A stretch of 64,000 nt of DNA from Blastocladiella emersonii ATCC 22665. Taxonomy: Eukaryota > Blastocladiomycota > Blastocladiomycetes > Blastocladiales > Blastocladiaceae. The number at the start of each line of letters is the position of its first letter. Position 1 is the first letter of the stretch. Under the pieces are notes generated by a model, which made no database searches, was not told where the DNA came from, and was given only the letters and a program-made list of their open reading frames with translations. A program made the position numbers and the translations under genes. This document shows positions 32,324 to 43,038 of this stretch, piece by piece. The stretch covers positions 1,550,001 through 1,614,000 of the forward strand of contig JANHCV010000002.1 in the NCBI GenBank assembly GCA_025594325.1, in the 5' to 3' direction.

Positions 32324-34114
32324 CTAGGCAGTTCTACTCTCCGCAGCTCCCATCTTCCCTCGCCGCCTCGCCGTCGCCTTCTTGACGATCCCCGCGGCCC
32401 GCGCGCGGACCCACCCGACTGCGCGCGCGATCCACGCGCGCTTCTTGTTCAGCACCGGCTTCTGGACCTCGCCCGCACCGAGCTCGATGGCGCTGTCCGC
32501 ACGCGACGGCGCCGCGAGCGAAGCCAATGAAGTCGACGAGGCCGAAGTGAGCGACCGCGTTCGCGCCCGCCTGCGCGTCGCCGTCGACCGCCGGTGCAGC
32601 CACGCGGTCCACCCGCGGCGCTCGGCGGCGGGCGTGCGCCACCACGCGCGGAGCCACGGCCGCGGCTTCTGCGCGGTCCCGCCCGTCGGCGTCGCGCGGT
32701 GGATGTCGGGCGCCGACTTGGACGTCGTCGGCGGGTGTCGCGGGACGCGCGGCGGGGATGGCGGGGTGCGCGTGCCGGCCGCGGTCGTGGTCTCGGACGG
32801 GAGCGGGATCTCGAGCTCGGGCGACGACAGGTACCGCGCGAGCGCCTGTGGCGGAGGAGGGGGTGGCAGCGCGTGGGCGCCGTCGCCATCGCCGAGGTGC
32901 GCGATCGACGACCGCTCAATGTCGCGGAACAGGAGCGACGCGGGCGAAATGGGTTCCGAGGCCGCCGAGGTGTGCGAGCGGGTCCGCGTGAGCGCGGGTT
33001 GTGGTGGTGGTGGGGAGAGGAGCGACGGGGACAGCGGGCGCACCACGTCGTCGAGCGTCAGCGGCTCGATCCCGGCGAGCTGCAGGCTGCGCGGGCCCGA
33101 CGCGGGGCCGTTGAGCATGCGCTTGAGCTTGGCGGCCGCGGCCGCGGGGACATCGAGAGCAGGCGGTGCCGCAGCAGCGTGCGCAGGGGCGGGCTTGCCG
33201 CTCGCGGTGCCGGGCGCCGGCGAGTTACCGCCCGAGTGCGACGGCGACGCGCCCGCGGACATGGTGGCGCGCCGGAGGCGGGCGATGAACTTGGCGACCT
33301 GCCACGCCGGGTTGACGCGGGCAATAGCCGTCGACACGTCCTCGGGCGTAACCTCGTCCGGGTGCACCGTGACCTGCACGTTCTCGTCCTTGGACGGCAG
33401 CACCTCGGTCCCGCCGCAGGTGACCCATGGGTGGTCGCGGATCTCGTCGAGCGTCGCGCGCGTCGACGGGTGCTTGTCGAGCATGCGCGCGAGCAGGTGC
33501 AGGAGCTCAGGCGACAGCGGCGGCGTGCCAGCTGGTGCGAGTGGCGACGGCGTCCAGTCCGGGTCATCGTGGCTGATGGCGCGGTATAGCCCGACGATGC
33601 TGGTGCTGAGGAACGGCAGACGCCCGAACACCATGCAGTACAGCGTCACGCCCATGGCCCAGATGTCGATGGCGCGCGCAGCGCGGCTCCGTGCCGCGGG
33701 CTCGGTGGCGGTGGTCGACAAAGGCGGGAGGCGCGGAGAGAGCGACGCGAACGGCAGCCGCGGCGAGAGCGCAGGCGTGCCCGGCGCGCTGCGGACCGCA
33801 GTTGGCGTCGTCGCGCCACTCGTCGGCGCCGTCGGGACGTAGACGGACATATGGCACAGCTCGGGCGCGACGAACGCGGGCGACCCCGAGGGCCCGCTCG
33901 TGTGGTGGTCGGCCGAGAACATTTCGGAGATGCCAAAGTCGACGAGCTTGACGCGGTCGTCGGCCGTCAGCAGCAGGTTCTCGGGCTTGATGTCGCGGTG
34001 GAAGATGTCGTGCTCGTGCAAGTACTCGACGCCGAGGACCATGTCCTGGAAGTAGCGGCGTGCGCGGTCCTCGGAGTAGGGCTCGACGCACCGCGCGGTC
34101 GGGTCGGACACATC

Positions 34115-34151
<37 letters not shown>

Positions 34152-35014
34152 GACGTGGAGATGCGCCGGCCGCCGCCGCCGCCGCTGCTCGAGTCGCTGA
34201 GCCAGCTGCTGCGGCGTGGGCTGATGGCGCGCGATCCCGACGACGAGGAGGACGACGACGAGGATGAGGAAGCGCGGCGGCCCAGCAGGTTGAGGGCGTC
34301 CCACGGGCTGTCGCCGTGCGGCAGGCGAATGACGGGCCCGCCGGGGCACAGGTCAAAGACCATGTAGATCTCGTCGCCGCCGGCCGTGTCCATGACCTCG
34401 TGCAGCTTGACGCAGTTCGGGTGGTGCAGCTTCTTGAGCACGGCAATCTCGTGCGCGATGGCGTCGCTCGTCTCCGGCGGCGTGTCGGCGCCGCCGGTCG
34501 TGGACGGGAACATGGCCGAGTGGACGCGCGGCGAGCCAACGCCGATGCCCATGCCACGCCCGCGCCCGCCGCGATGGGCGCCGCGCATGGCGGCGACGCG
34601 CTGGCGCGACTGGACGGCCCACTCGGCGCGGCGCATGTGGGCCTTGGACAGCTCCTTGATGGCGAAGACGGCACCCGTATCGAGGTTGGTGGCGTGGAAG
34701 ACGGTGCCGTACGCGCCGCGGCCGAGAACCCGGTCGATTCGGTACTGGTTGATGCGGACGTGGCCATCCAGGCGGTCGACGCGGTCCACGGTCGACTCGC
34801 GGACCGGGTCGAACAGGTCGTCCGTGACCGAGAGAGAGCGGACGTGGCGCGGGTTGGTCTTGCTCCCGCGGCGGCTCGGGGTGGCGGCGGCGGCGAGCGA
34901 TGGGGACATGGGCGGCAGCGGGACCACCACCGACGAAGTGGGGATCGGCGAGCCCACGGGCGACATGGCGCGCGACGCCGGGAGGGATCGCGGCAGCGGC
35001 GGCAGTGTGTCCAT
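32324..35014 (-). CDS. CaMKK/Ssp1-like Ser/Thr protein kinase
   Basis: Single exon, 896 residues. N-terminal Ser/Pro-rich tail, then the segment RINQYRIDRVLGRGAYGTVF (Gly loop at ~97). Then FAIKEL (catalytic Lys), EIAVLKKLHHPNCVKLHEV, FHRDIKPENLLL (~335), LVDFGISEMF (~358), SPAFVAPEL, IDIWAMGVTLYCMVFGRLPF, and HPWVT followed by LPSKDENVQV. The INQYR lead-in and the HPWVT..LPS.EENV end are typical of CaM-kinase kinases, which activate AMPK/SNF1-type kinases in fungi (Ssp1, CMKC). Two low-complexity insertions are unusual: a Ser/Arg tract between lobes (~240-300) and a Pro/Ser insertion after APEL. The C-terminal 330 residues are disordered, with Arg/Trp-rich stretches. All catalytic residues are present. 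The start ATG 35014 is the first in frame. Confidence 0.85.
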
Positions 35015-35963
35015 GTGTTATTGCATGCGGTGGCGGGCGCCAGGTGATAATCGCTGAAATCTGTGGGGACAAGGGAGGGAGGGGAGAGGGGAGGAGAGGC
35101 CGGGTCGCGGCGACCACGCCGAGCCGCCCCCGCACCGGAAGAACTCGACCCGGCCCCAGAATACTGCCGGATAACCATCACCGGCCCCGGGGTTAGTGCC
35201 GCGATTAATACAGGCTGTTCCATCCGTCAACAGGTCGGCACGCGGCGATATCGGCGTGCTGCAAGGCCGGCGTGGGCCAGCTGCCAGGCCCATCGCAGTG
35301 ATCCGCATGCGCTTCCAGATTGGTCGATTGGGTGCGTGTGACCCTGAAATTAGCATCTCGGCCGCTGCTGCCGCGCGCGCGCCGTCACTTAGCCCCCCTG
35401 GCGCCGTGGTGTCCGCGCCGCCCTCGACGCCGACGCGCACTCATCGAGACGACGGCGCACACCACGACTGCCTGCAACGCACGCCGCGCATCCTGCTCCA
35501 CGTCCACGCCCGAGCGGTGAGGCATCCTGCGCGGTTCGACCCCGGCACAGCAGCATCGTGCCAGCGACCTGGTCGGCTCCGACTCGCAGCGACCCCGAGC
35601 GCGCGGCGACCTCGACTCGCCCCCCATCCATCCATTGTTCGGGAACGGCTGCGCACCTGCCGACTGCTCGCAACAAGGGATCCCCCTGCTGCAGCAGTCC
35701 CTGCGCCACGGTCCGCCGAATCCCGGAAGGCGGCCGGCTTTCCCCGCAACCGTCCGCGCTCATCTCGCCTCGCACCCCTACTGCGCGCGCCCGTTTGCAT
35801 CGCAACCGCCTCGCTCTCGCTCCTCCCGCTCTCCCGCATTGCCCTGGGCGCCGCGCTACATCCTCGAAGCGACACCTTGTACGTGTCTCGCAGCGATGTC
35901 GTAGCCGTGTCGGTCTCGCTCACTTCGTGTTCACCGTGTCGTCTAGCTTTGCCCGTCGTGACC
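35015..35963. promoter_or_regulatory. Divergent promoter, kinase / NRP1-like
   Basis: 949 bases between opposing starts. The NRP1 frame is open through most of it, with one earlier ATG at about 35307. That upstream translation is low-complexity, so I treat it as leader. Confidence 0.4.
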
Positions 35964-38900
35964 ATGCATCCGGGATCGCCTGGCTCACTTGCGTCGCCGT
36001 CCGAGCGCAGCCGGATCAGCAGCCTGCTCGGCGATGATGACGGCGCGACTACGACCTCGCCCGCGACCGCGACCGCGACCATGGCGCTGGCCGTGCCGAC
36101 CGTGGCCGTGACCGTGTCGTCGCCGCGCGGGACCACCGTGACGGCGACGGGCGACGACCTCGCGCGCGACTTTGGCGGCCTGCACCTCGCGCCCGTCGCC
36201 GACGCGGCGCAGTCGTCGCGCGTCCACCCGGGCCTCTACTACGACCACCACTCGCACCACCACGACCACGACGACGACGACTGCGCCAGCCGGCCCTCGG
36301 CCGTCACCGACGACACGGTCTCGTCCTCGGTCCACCCGGACCTCGACGCCGCTGCCGACGACGACCTGCCCGAGTTCCTCGTCATCCTGCGCATTGAGAC
36401 CACCCACGACGCGCGCCACCCGGGCGACCCCGACGACGGGATCGTTGACGACATTGTCGTGGCGATGCCGAGCACCTTCTCGTCGACGGTCTCATCCTCG
36501 GCGGCATCCAGCGCCAAGCTGGTCGCGGATCAGAACGCGTCCGCGTCGAGCACCACCTCGGCCGGCTCGCTCGCATCCTCGGCCAGTGGCAGCCCGACGC
36601 TCGCCACGCCCGCTGCCTCGAATGGGACCGACCTGGCCGACTCGTCGCTCGGCCACAGCCTCGCCGCGTCCTCGGACGCCGCGGCCGCCGTCTCGACCGT
36701 CATTGTGCCGTGCGGCCCGCCCCCGCGCACCCCGACCGTCCCTGCCGACCAGGCCGAGGTGCTCGCCCTCGCCTGGTGCATCTACCATACCCCGACCGCC
36801 GCCGTGGTCGCGCGCCACCTCTTTGTCACGTCGCCGCAGGCCACCCCCGTCACCGTCTACACCGAGGCCCGGTCCGGTATCGCCGCCAAGGACGTGCTCG
36901 ACCTGCCCGGGCTCGACGCCGCCCTCGTCGCGCTCGACCAGTCGCTCGCCGCGCACGGGCTGCGTCTCAACGGCAGCGCCGAGTCGCAGGACCAGCAGTC
37001 GCAGCAGCCGCAGTCGCCGCGGTTCGCCTTCCTCACGTACGACGCCTTCGACCTACGCCTGCAGCTCCCGACCGAGTGCCGCCGCAAGCGCGTCGACCTG
37101 CCGCCCGCGCTCGCGCAGCCCGTCTACTTCAGCCTGGTCAAGGAGGTGTCCAAGTGGATGCGCCACCACCCCGAGTCCGCGCACCAGCTGCCCTCGCTCG
37201 CCCTGCGCGACCTGTGCTACTACTTCTCGGCCGACGCCGTCCAGGGCGTCCCCGTCGGCTCGCTCTCGTCGACCATCACCGCCGAGTTCGCCACCAACCT
37301 GCCCGCGCGCCCCGAGAACGCGGTCGCGCGTGGCGGCGACGCGATCCTCGCCGCCGGTCTCCTCCCCTCGCCGCTGCACCGGTGCGAGGCCATGGCCAAC
37401 CTCGTCACGGCGCTCCGCGCGTACCGGTACCCGGACGTGCTCGCGGCGGCCATCGACTGCGCCGCCGGGTTCCGCCAGTTCGCCGACGAGCGCAGCTGTG
37501 TCCTGCACCTGTCCGAGCTCCCGTTCGCCACCTCGGCCGCGCTCCTCGCCACCGCCGCGTCCGGGACCGCGTCCCCGCCGGCCACGGCTGCGACCAGCCC
37601 GACCGAGGCCGACGTGCTTGCGTGGTTCCGCGGGTACGGCCTCGAGCCCGTGGCGCTGCAGATGCTCGTCAACCGGCAGCGCGTGCCGACGGGCGACGCG
37701 TTCGCGACGTTTGCGACGCACGACGAGGCGCACGCCGCGCTCGCCATGAACGGCCGCATGCTGCGCGTCTCGGGCGCCGCCGCGGCTGCGGGTGGACTCG
37801 CGCCCTTCGGCGGGACCCATGCCGCAACGCCGCTCGACGCGGCCATGATCGCCGTCGACGCCAGCTCCCCCGTCGTGCTCGTCCACGCGCACGCCAACCT
37901 CGTCCCGTTCCCGAACGCCGCGGCCAACCCCGCGGCCGCGACCAGCGTGTCCTCGCTCGTCCCGCACTCACAGCAGCAGCAGCACGGTGGCAACGGCGGC
38001 GGGACCCCGATGCGCGTCGGCGACTGGCTGTGCCCCGCGTGCCGGTACCACAACTTCGCGTCGCGCCAGTCATGCCACCGGTGCACCACGCCGAACCCCG
38101 CCAACGCGGTGTCGTCGCTCGGCGTGCCCGACTACGGCGGCGCGCTCGGCACCTCGCCTGGTAACGGCAACGGGAACGGCGGGTTCATGCTCTCGTCGTC
38201 GCCCGCGGCGCAGCGCGGGAACGGGTTCGGCGGGCCCGCGTCGCTACTCCGCGGCAACAGCGGCGGCGGTGCCATGGCGCGCTCGTACGAGCCCCAGCAG
38301 CCGCAGCAGCAGACCCAGCCGCAGCAGCAGCCGACCGAGTGGTACTGCGGCAACCCTATCTGCGGCGCGCGCAACGCCGCGACCCAACGCATGCGGTGCT
38401 TCCACTGCGGCGTCCCGCGCCACGCGCCCGGGCTCGCGGCGCTCGATGCCGCGGCGGCCGCCGCCGGGTTCCAGCAGCACCACCACCAGCAACAGCAGAG
38501 CGCGCGGTTCCCGCCCGCTGGCGCAAGTGCGGGTAAGCCGCTCGCGCAGGGCGAGCCCGACTCGTGGAACTACGGCGCCGGCGGGGATGCCGGGTCGTAC
38601 GGGTCCGCGTCGGGCGGCGCGATGATGCGCGGCGTGCAGATGCAGCAGCAGGCACAGCAGCGGTGGATCGCGCGCCACGGGTCGTCGACGGACGTGCACG
38701 CCGGCGGTATCCCGACCGAGATGGCGGGCTCGCCGTACGGTCCCGGGTCGTACGGCGCCAACAACCTCAAGGGCGGGTACGCCGGCAGCTACGGCGCCCA
38801 GCAGCAGCAGCAGCCGACGGGCCGCCCCGGCCGGTCGCATTCGCACTCGTCGGGCTCCACGCCGCACCACCACCACCATCACCAGCACCATCCCAACGGC

Positions 38901-39449
38901 GGCGGTGGTCCGTCCAACATGCGTCCGGGCGACTGGATCTGCCCGAACGCAGACTGCCGGTTCCAGAACTTTGCGTCGCGCGCCATGTGCCTGCGGTGCG
39001 GCAACCCGTCGCCGACGCCGCCCACCGCCATGTGCCCCGTCCCGTTCCGCGCCGGCGACTGGCTGTGCGTCGCGTGCCACGCGCACAATTTCGCGAGCCG
39101 CATCAACTGCGTCCGGTGCGGGTGCACCAAGGCCCTCTCGCTCGCCGCCGCCCAGGGGCAGCCGTCGGCGATCGCGGGCCGGCCACCGCAACCGCAGCAA
39201 CCGCAACAGCGGCGCCCGCAGCAGCAGCAGCAGTACGCGTCGTCGCCGTCGGGTGCTGGTGCCGCGCAGTTTGGCGGCGGGTACCACGGCGGCGGCGGGC
39301 TCGGGTCGAGCCCCGGCGCGATGGGCTTCGGCATGGGCGGCATGGGCGGCATGGGCATGGGCGGCGCGCCGGCGCCCGCGCCGCAGGCGCACTTTTACCC
39401 GCCGTCGATGCTCCCGCCGCCGGCCGCGTCGCACGGCGGCCCGATGTGA
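35964..39449 (+). CDS. NRP1: NRP1/Dri1-like RNA-binding protein with four RanBP2-type zinc fingers
   Basis: Single exon, 1161 residues from ATG 35964. Acidic Ser/Ala-rich start. Residues ~260-480 resemble the DEDD-exonuclease-like fold region of the fungal Nrp1/Dri1 family (LALAWCIYHTPTAAVVARHL, then FLTYDAFDLRLQLP and WMRHHPE). Residues ~509-600 form an RRM-like domain (VLHLSELPFATS ... TGDAFATFATHDEAHAALAM). Four RanBP2 fingers follow at ~683 (GDWLCPACRYHNFASRQSC), ~791 (EWYCGNPICGARNA), ~986 (GDWICPNADCRFQNFASRAMC) and ~1028 (GDWLCVACHAHNFASRINC). Gln/Gly/His-rich linkers separate them. RanBP2 fingers bind single-stranded RNA, and Dri1 acts in heterochromatin assembly in fission yeast. The second finger lacks the canonical GDW start. 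An earlier in-frame ATG at 35307 would add 219 residues. Confidence 0.8.
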   Translation: MHPGSPGSLASPSERSRISSLLGDDDGATTTSPATATATMALAVPTVAVTVSSPRGTTVTATGDDLARDFGGLHLAPVADAAQSSRVHPGLYYDHHSHHHDHDDDDCASRPSAVTDDTVSSSVHPDLDAAADDDLPEFLVILRIETTHDARHPGDPDDGIVDDIVVAMPSTFSSTVSSSAASSAKLVADQNASASSTTSAGSLASSASGSPTLATPAASNGTDLADSSLGHSLAASSDAAAAVSTVIVPCGPPPRTPTVPADQAEVLALAWCIYHTPTAAVVARHLFVTSPQATPVTVYTEARSGIAAKDVLDLPGLDAALVALDQSLAAHGLRLNGSAESQDQQSQQPQSPRFAFLTYDAFDLRLQLPTECRRKRVDLPPALAQPVYFSLVKEVSKWMRHHPESAHQLPSLALRDLCYYFSADAVQGVPVGSLSSTITAEFATNLPARPENAVARGGDAILAAGLLPSPLHRCEAMANLVTALRAYRYPDVLAAAIDCAAGFRQFADERSCVLHLSELPFATSAALLATAASGTASPPATAATSPTEADVLAWFRGYGLEPVALQMLVNRQRVPTGDAFATFATHDEAHAALAMNGRMLRVSGAAAAAGGLAPFGGTHAATPLDAAMIAVDASSPVVLVHAHANLVPFPNAAANPAAATSVSSLVPHSQQQQHGGNGGGTPMRVGDWLCPACRYHNFASRQSCHRCTTPNPANAVSSLGVPDYGGALGTSPGNGNGNGGFMLSSSPAAQRGNGFGGPASLLRGNSGGGAMARSYEPQQPQQQTQPQQQPTEWYCGNPICGARNAATQRMRCFHCGVPRHAPGLAALDAAAAAAGFQQHHHQQQQSARFPPAGASAGKPLAQGEPDSWNYGAGGDAGSYGSASGGAMMRGVQMQQQAQQRWIARHGSSTDVHAGGIPTEMAGSPYGPGSYGANNLKGGYAGSYGAQQQQQPTGRPGRSHSHSSGSTPHHHHHHQHHPNGGGGPSNMRPGDWICPNADCRFQNFASRAMCLRCGNPSPTPPTAMCPVPFRAGDWLCVACHAHNFASRINCVRCGCTKALSLAAAQGQPSAIAGRPPQPQQPQQRRPQQQQQYASSPSGAGAAQFGGGYHGGGGLGSSPGAMGFGMGGMGGMGMGGAPAPAPQAHFYPPSMLPPPAASHGGPM

Positions 39450-39744
39450 GGACGGTGGCCGAGTTCGCGCGGCGCGCGGCTGGCAGCAGCGGGTCTGCTC
39501 ACCCTCTTCTTCTTCCTACCTTACCTGATCTCTCCCCCTCTCTTACCCGTGTGTGTCGTGTGCGTGTGTGTGTTTCCTGGCGTGTGAAACCCTTCCTTCC
39601 CTCGTCTTCTCGTTCTCTTTTCTCTCTTTTGTTCTGTGTGATGCGTGCGTTCTCTGGCGATATCTGCTCTCTCTCTCTCCGTTCGAATACGATGATCCAC
39701 TTCTCTTCAAGCAAGTACGATGCGCGTGTATCCCCTTCTCTACC

Positions 39745-40518
39745 TCAAACATTGTGGTCGCCCGCAGCTGCGGCCGGCGGAGCCGACGGCTCTGGGTGGG
39801 TCTGCGGCTGCTGCCCTGCATGCGCCGGCGCCGCGTCGTTCTTGGCGGGCGGGGCAGGCGGCGCGCTGCGCGAGGTGACGGGCACGCGCACCGTGTCGGC
39901 GCCCGCGCCCTTGAGCGCTGGCGTGAAGGAGGCGGCGATCAGGCCGATGGCGCCCAGGATGAGCAGGATGCCGATGATGACTAGACGGCGGGACGGGGTG
40001 AGTGGGCGGATGAGCGTGGAGGGCGAGCGTGGAGGGAGGGAGGAGGGGGGAAGACGTACGGTTGCCGCCGATCGAGAGGATGCCCCAGAACAGGTAGACT
40101 GCGAGGTGCAGCGAGCGGCAGTGTGAGTGCGTGTTCGCGGGACCACGGGGCGGGCGGCGAAAGCGTACAAATGCCCTGGCCGCGCAGGTCGCGCAGGAAA
40201 CTGACGGCCGGGTGCGTGGTCATGCTGGTGGCAAAGTTGAAGGTGACGCCGAGCGCGAGGACGGCGAACGTGCTACACCGGAGGCGGCGTCAGTCGATGG
40301 TTGTACGCAAGCGCGGCCACGACGCGCACATCTCGTAGATGCCGACAACGAGGATGGTAAAGTAGATGCCGCCGAAGATGAGCGTCAGGATGCCGACAAT
40401 CTACAGCTTCCCGCTGTCAGCGAGTGCGTGACGCGTCGTTGACACGGCGACGGACCAGCAGCAGCAGCGCGCAGACGACGTTGACCCACGGCAGGGCGGC
40501 GCGGATGGAGAATGCCAT
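39745..40518 (-). CDS. TVP15: TVP15/COPI-associated Golgi membrane protein
   Basis: Five exons: 40518-40456, 40400-40330, 40272-40169, 40098-40060, 39980-39745; 170 residues. Introns are 55-79 nt (donors GTCCGT, GTGCGC, GTACGC, GTACGT) and every phase agrees. Only the spliced reading gives four consecutive membrane segments: WVNVVCALLLL-IVGILTLIF; ILVVGIYE-ITFAVLALGV; FLRDLRGQGI-FYLFWGILSI; and IIGILLILGAIGLIAA. The segment between membrane spans 2 and 3, GRGxFYxFxGxL (here RGQGIFYLFWGIL), marks the COPI-associated/Tvp15 family of late-Golgi vesicle proteins. A soluble Pro/Ala/Gln-rich tail of about 60 residues follows. The exon of only 39 nt (exon 4) makes automatic prediction hard. The start context is ACAACCATGG. 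It diverges from the U1-C gene. Confidence 0.8.
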
Positions 40519-41031
40519 GGTTGTGGTTGTAGTTGCAATTAGACGTGGACTCGATGCATGGATGAATGGGTTGGTTGGGGGGAGCGCAAGTCGCGCGCGA
40601 GACGGTGGCCGGGAATTTATGGGTGGCGCGGGCTTCGATGAGCGACGCGCGATCGGCCCTCACCTTCCACGTTTCCTGACACACGGGATGCTTTCCCGCG
40701 GAAAAACGCCGGCAAGCACACCTCGTCCTTCTTGCCACACACGCGTGAGGCTGACGCGACGCGTCGTCCAACTCCGAGGCAGGGCGGGCGGGAGACGCGT
40801 CGCGCCGCCCTTGGTGCGAGACACGCGGGTTCGGAGCGTCAGGTGATGCGGGCTGACCGGGTTTCCGGGGCGGCCGATCTCGTTTCGCCTCGCGCGCGCG
40901 GCGCGTCTCCGCTGCTTCGCGGACGCAACGTATCAGGCACCCCCCATTGCAACGTAATCGACACTCTGTGCAACGCCATCCCGGCGACCCGCGCACCCAG
41001 CTATACCAGTCCGTCCGAGGCAGCCGTCACG
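40519..41031. promoter_or_regulatory. Divergent promoter, TVP15 / U1-C
   Basis: 513 bases. It contains GACGCGACGCGTCG near 40753, GAGACGCGTCGCGCCGCCC at 40792-40810, GGTGCGAGACACGCGGGT at 40813-40830, and GCAACGTATC at 40925-40934. A leader rich in CAAC precedes the TVP15 ATG. Confidence 0.5.
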
Positions 41032-41924
41032 ATGCCGAAATACTACTGTGGTGAGTTGCTGCCGCGGTCCTCGCGCATCGGCTCGACACCGCTCACACTC
41101 TCCAACAAACTGTAGACTACTGCGACATCTACCTGACGCACGACTCGCCGTCGGTGCGGCGCGCGCACAACATGGGGTGGAAGCACCTGATGCACGTCAA
41201 GGACTACTACTCGGAGCTCGGCCACGGCCAGGCCCAGGAGATCATCGACAAGATTACCAACGCCCACGCCGTCCGCGGTCTCGCCATGCCCGCGGTTCCG
41301 ACCCCTGCGCCCATGCCCATGCCGCCGCACGGCCACGGAGGTTTTGGGGGTGATCGCCGCGGGGGACCGCCCGGCGGCGGCGGGTTCCGCGGCGGGTTCG
41401 GCGGCGATCGTCGAGGCGGTGGGGGCGATTTCCGCGGTGGCGACCGGGACTTCCGCGGGGGAGACCGGGGTGGCGATTTCCGCGGCGGGGACCGCGACTT
41501 CCGCGGCGGGGATCGTGATTTCCGTGGCGGCGACCGCGATCGCAGGGACGATTTCCGCGGCGGCAACAACGACCGTCGAGACGACTTTCGCGGCGGCAAC
41601 AACGACCGCGACCGCGACCGCGACTTCCACCACCGCGGCGGCTTTAGCGGCGACCGCGATCGGGACCGCGACTTCGGCGGGCCACCGCGCGGCGGCGACT
41701 TTCACCGGGGCGGCGGCCCGCCGCCGCCGCATCACCACCACCATGGTCATCACCATGGACACGGGCACGGGTCGCAGCTGCCGCTTAGCGGGCTGCCGCC
41801 ACGGCCGCCCATGGGCGGGAGCGGCGGGCCACCACCACCGCAGCACCAGTCGTCCGGGTACGGGCACAAGCGGTCCGCGGGCGACGATTTCGGCGGGTCG
41901 CCCGATAAGCGCGGGCGGTACTGA
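41032..41924 (+). CDS. U1 snRNP protein C (U1-C) with long RGG/DR tail
   Basis: Exons 41032-41050 and 41116-41924 (65-nt intron, GTGAGT...TGTAG) give 275 residues. The N-terminus is the U1-C zinc finger: [20 protein letters not shown] followed by [10 protein letters not shown] (Cys6, Cys9, His24, His30), then [21 protein letters not shown]1-C stabilises pairing of U1 snRNA with the intron 5' splice site. From residue ~85 the usual short Pro/Met-rich tail is replaced by a long tract. It holds more than ten [12 protein letters not shown]-type repeats, then His- and Pro-rich runs, ending SPDKRGRY. Arg-Gly/Arg-Asp repeats suggest RNA binding and arginine methylation (inference). The total length clearly exceeds the ~160 residues of the human protein. 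The exon break falls within the first Cys pair, and splicing restores CDYC. Confidence 0.95.
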
Positions 41925-42002
41925 GGCGTGGGCGGGGTCTTGCAATGCGATAATACAGTTCCAGCTGATCCAAAAACTACTACTATTGCATGGAATAACC
42001 AA

Positions 42003-42714
42003 CTACTTGTCGTCGGCAGTCGCGGCCGTGGCGAGCTCGGCCGAGTCGGACTCGGGCACGGCGTCGAGCTTGTCGCCGAGGACGAGCTCCATGGCGTTGC
42101 GCGTGACACGGCGGCACGCGAGCATCCAGAACAGCACGTTCAGGGTGCCCGCGGGCGCGAACGGCAGGGCGAGCACGGCGCCGACCAGGCCGCCGAACCA
42201 GTCGTCGGGCACGTAGAACATGGGCGTGGTGCGGTACACGACCGAAAGCCCGACGTACAGCAGGTAGAAGACGGCACGCGTCGCGACCTGCGCCTTGAGC
42301 AGGAACATGGACCGCGCCGAGCGGAGCGTCGAGGCTGTGAGGGGTGCGCGGGGTCAGTGACGGGTGTCGCCCGGTCTACGAGGGCGTGAACGGACCCAGC
42401 TCGTCGTGCGTCGCCACGGCCTTGTCGAGGGTGCGGCGCACGCGCGCCCACTTGGCAAACTCGTCCATGGCGCTGAGCGTCTTGAGCTCGGCGCGCAGCG
42501 TCACGATCTCGCCGCGCAGCTGCGCGTGCTTGGCGGTTGCGGCGCGGTACGCGAGCCAGCGGTACACGGCAAACAGCTGCTCGCAGATGAGCGTGAAGCC
42601 GAGCCACGAGATGACCTCGATGAACACGGAGCCCGCCAGCACCACGAGCGCGGGCGGCGCCGACGCCAGCCACGCGGGCACGAGCAGGTGCGGCAGCCAC
42701 AGGGACTCGAGCAT
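42003..42714 (-). CDS. GET1: GET1/WRB subunit of the tail-anchored protein insertase
   Basis: ER membrane receptor subunit that, with Get2, takes tail-anchored proteins from the Get3 ATPase. Exons 42714-42396 and 42334-42003 (61-nt intron, GTCCGT...CACAG) give 216 residues. Features: N-terminal membrane segment (SVFIEVISWLGFTLICEQLF), then a cytosolic coiled coil with LRAELKTLSAMDEFAKWARV, the family's Get3-binding signature. Membrane segments two (VFYLLYVGLSVVY) and three (PAGTLNVLFWMLACRRV) follow, with a short acidic tail. The topology and the MDEFAKWAR motif match human WRB (MDEFARYAR). The intron lies just after the coiled coil. The leader carries GCAACGTATCAAC and CATCAACC before the ATG. 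It diverges from the ERT1-like gene. Confidence 0.9.
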
Positions 42715-43038
42715 GGTTGATGCGTTGCGTAGGGTGTTGATGCGTTGATACGTTGCAGAGCGGGGGGAGGGGGAGCGAGAGGCAGAGGACTCTGATCGAC
42801 GCGTGGCGAAGGCGCGGAGACACGGCCACGGCGCCATGCGGGCCACCGCGATGCCCATCCGCGAGTGTCACGCGATGCGCGAATACCCCGAATAGCGTGT
42901 TCCGGCGTCGGCCGATTCCCAGCGGGACGCCCCGGCGCCGCCCGCGTCGCTCGATTCCTCTCCTCTCCCCTCCCCGCCCTCCCTGCCAACCATCCGACTC
43001 CTCGCAACGTATCCATCACCGCGCGCCCGGTCCGGCCC
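42715..43038. promoter_or_regulatory. Divergent promoter, GET1 / ERT1-like
   Basis: 324 bases. GCAACGTATCAAC occurs on the minus strand at 42756-42744 (42 bases before the GET1 ATG). GCAACGTATC occurs on the plus strand at 43004-43013 (35 bases before the other ATG). GATCGACGCGTGGCG lies near 42794. Confidence 0.55.

Noticed and set aside
36172-37749. 525-codon open frame overlapping the NRP1-like gene in another frame
   Set aside because: Arg/Pro/Ser-only composition typical of a shifted reading of GC-rich coding sequence; the overlapping frame carries RRM and zinc-finger motifs.
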